Below, piece after piece: positions 63,541-64,000 of a DNA stretch of 64,000 bases. The position numbers were made by a program, and so were the translations under genes. The notes beneath the pieces were generated by a model. That model worked only from the letters and a program-made list of their open reading frames with translations. It had not been told where the DNA came from and did no database searches. The first letter of the stretch is position 1, and every line of letters starts with the position of its first letter. Origin of the DNA: Hydractinia symbiolongicarpus (Eukaryota > Cnidaria > Hydrozoa > Anthoathecata > Hydractiniidae); assembly GCF_029227915.1 (NCBI RefSeq), contig NC_079880.1:29693501-29757500 (forward strand), read 5' to 3'.

Positions 63541-64000
63541 CTTTGTATACTTTTGACTATACGGGCCAAGCCCGGGATTTAGGGGAAATCGCTGGTTTTC
63601 GTTTGCCGGCGATTAAACCTCTTTCATTAAGCGTCTCATCAAAAATGAAAACATTTTTGAAAACTGCAAGTCTCATGCGTTTTAGTGGTGAAAAAATAAT
63701 TTAAAAAATCGTTCGGAAAATGAGTTTACTCCCTGGGTACTTTCTTTGTATACTTTTGACTATACGGCCCGAGTCCGGGATTTACGGGAAGTCGCTGGTT
63801 TTCGTTTGCCGGCGATTAAACTTCTTTTATTCAGCGTCTCATCAAAAATGAAAACATTTTTAAAAACTACAAGTCTCATGGGCTTTAGTGGTGAAATAAT
63901 AATTTAAAAAATCGTTCGGGAAATGAGTTTACACCCTGGGTACTTTTTTTGTATACTTTTGACTATACGGGCCCAGTCCGGGATTTTCTGTAAATCGCAG
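63541..64000 (+). repeat. Start of a further copy related to the 9-mer, cut by the window edge
   Basis: This stretch matches 60,699-61,158 at an offset of 2,842 bp (fourteen monomers), with the aaactgcaag, tacggcccgag, gggaagtcgctgg and gggcccagtcc forms in the same order. It continues to the last base, so its right limit is unknown. Confidence 0.75.

Larger units (their letters stand above)
1..64000 (+). repeat. Satellite array, ~203-bp monomer, ~315 head-to-tail copies
   Basis: The landmark cggcgattaa recurs with a spacing of 203 bp (11, 214, 417, 620, 823), occasionally 202 bp, through the whole window. Every line of sequence can be assigned to this monomer, and no stretch of unrelated DNA was seen. 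All copies read the same way; no inverted block was found. Monomers differ by scattered substitutions and a few small indels, and groups of monomers are repeated as higher-order units at several scales. This is how a satellite array evolves by unequal exchange and homogenisation. A centromeric or pericentromeric location is inferred from the family type only, because no flanking DNA is visible. The plus strand is arbitrary. I do not recognise the repeat as a named satellite. Confidence 0.98.
58100..64000 (+). repeat. Satellite zone C
   Basis: Subtypes change again: gggatttaggggaaatcgctgg, gggcccagtccgggattttctg, caattatacgggccaagcccgg and aaaaattttttttg. The aaacaagtttgaagac subtype of zone B is still present (60,208, 62,026 and 63,245). 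Most of the zone is a 9-mer repeat. The rest, about 62,473-63,540, is ordinary monomers. There is no gene. Confidence 0.75.

Noticed and set aside
1-64000. CRISPR array
   Set aside because: There are no short conserved repeats with unique spacers. The whole 203-bp unit is repeated and varies throughout.
1-64000. CENP-B box in the monomer
   Set aside because: The half-match ttcgggaaatg has the TTCG and the following A at the right spacing, but the second part reads agtt instead of CGGG. I found no better match on either strand. A computer scan of every variant monomer with the full motif would settle it.
1-64000. Transposon, retroelement or viral insertion inside the array
   Set aside because: No break in the 203-bp register, no target-site duplication and no non-satellite sequence were seen. 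The only larger register changes are the 21-bp deletions and the 7-bp longer monomers.
1-64000. Promoter-like tatac words repeated in each monomer
   Set aside because: gtatac and tatac are fixed parts of the unit. Nothing else suggests a promoter, and transcription of the satellite cannot be judged from sequence.
1-64000. tRNA, rRNA or telomeric repeats within the array
   Set aside because: No cloverleaf-like arms, rRNA-like conserved blocks or short G-rich telomere repeats were found. The G-runs belong to the end of each monomer.

Overview
The window is one uninterrupted block of eukaryotic-type satellite DNA. A unit of about 203 bp is repeated head to tail, always in the same orientation, from the first base to the last, giving roughly 315 copies. 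I found no convincing gene, RNA gene, transposon, CRISPR array or unique sequence. The short open frames of about 60-120 codons on both strands come from the repeat itself: the same few peptides recur wherever a monomer variant recurs, and they end at the stop codons the monomer carries. Arrays of this size, unit length and layered structure are typical of centromeric or pericentromeric heterochromatin in eukaryotes. I do not recognise the family and cannot name the organism. The consensus monomer, counted by hand, is about 38% GC and carries 13 CpG sites per 203 bp, about 1.8 times expectation. This argues against a genome where the array has long been CpG-methylated in the germline, and fits many invertebrates better than vertebrates or most plants. 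That inference is weak.

Layout. Zone A (1-35,982) is dominated by two direct copies of a segment of about 11.5-11.7 kb (2,649-14,345 and 24,489-35,982) that differ by one monomer and about a dozen bases. The left copy has also undergone a 5,677-bp tandem duplication whose upstream copy runs off the left edge of the window. Inside the copies are older higher-order repeats: a 7-mer of 1,420 bp and two dimers of 405 bp. The 10.1 kb between the copies (14,346-24,488) is the same satellite and holds two separate 4-mer (811 bp) tandem duplications. Its right end resembles its left end.

Zone B (35,983 to about 58,100) begins exactly where the second large copy ends. It uses other monomer subtypes, including an aaacaagtttgaagac variant, a tttacaggtccag variant and a ttatatacattcg variant. 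It is a mosaic of 7-mer, 8-mer, 12-mer and 14-mer repeats and a nested 811/1,622-bp array near 53.8-57.8 kb. Zone C (about 58,100-64,000) is built from a 9-mer of 1,827 bp present twice in tandem, with the start of a further related copy at the right edge.

No genes work together here. The content is structural: monomer lineages, higher-order repeats and the junctions left by unequal exchange. If the window holds anything undescribed, it is the satellite family and its layered duplication history, not a coding system.
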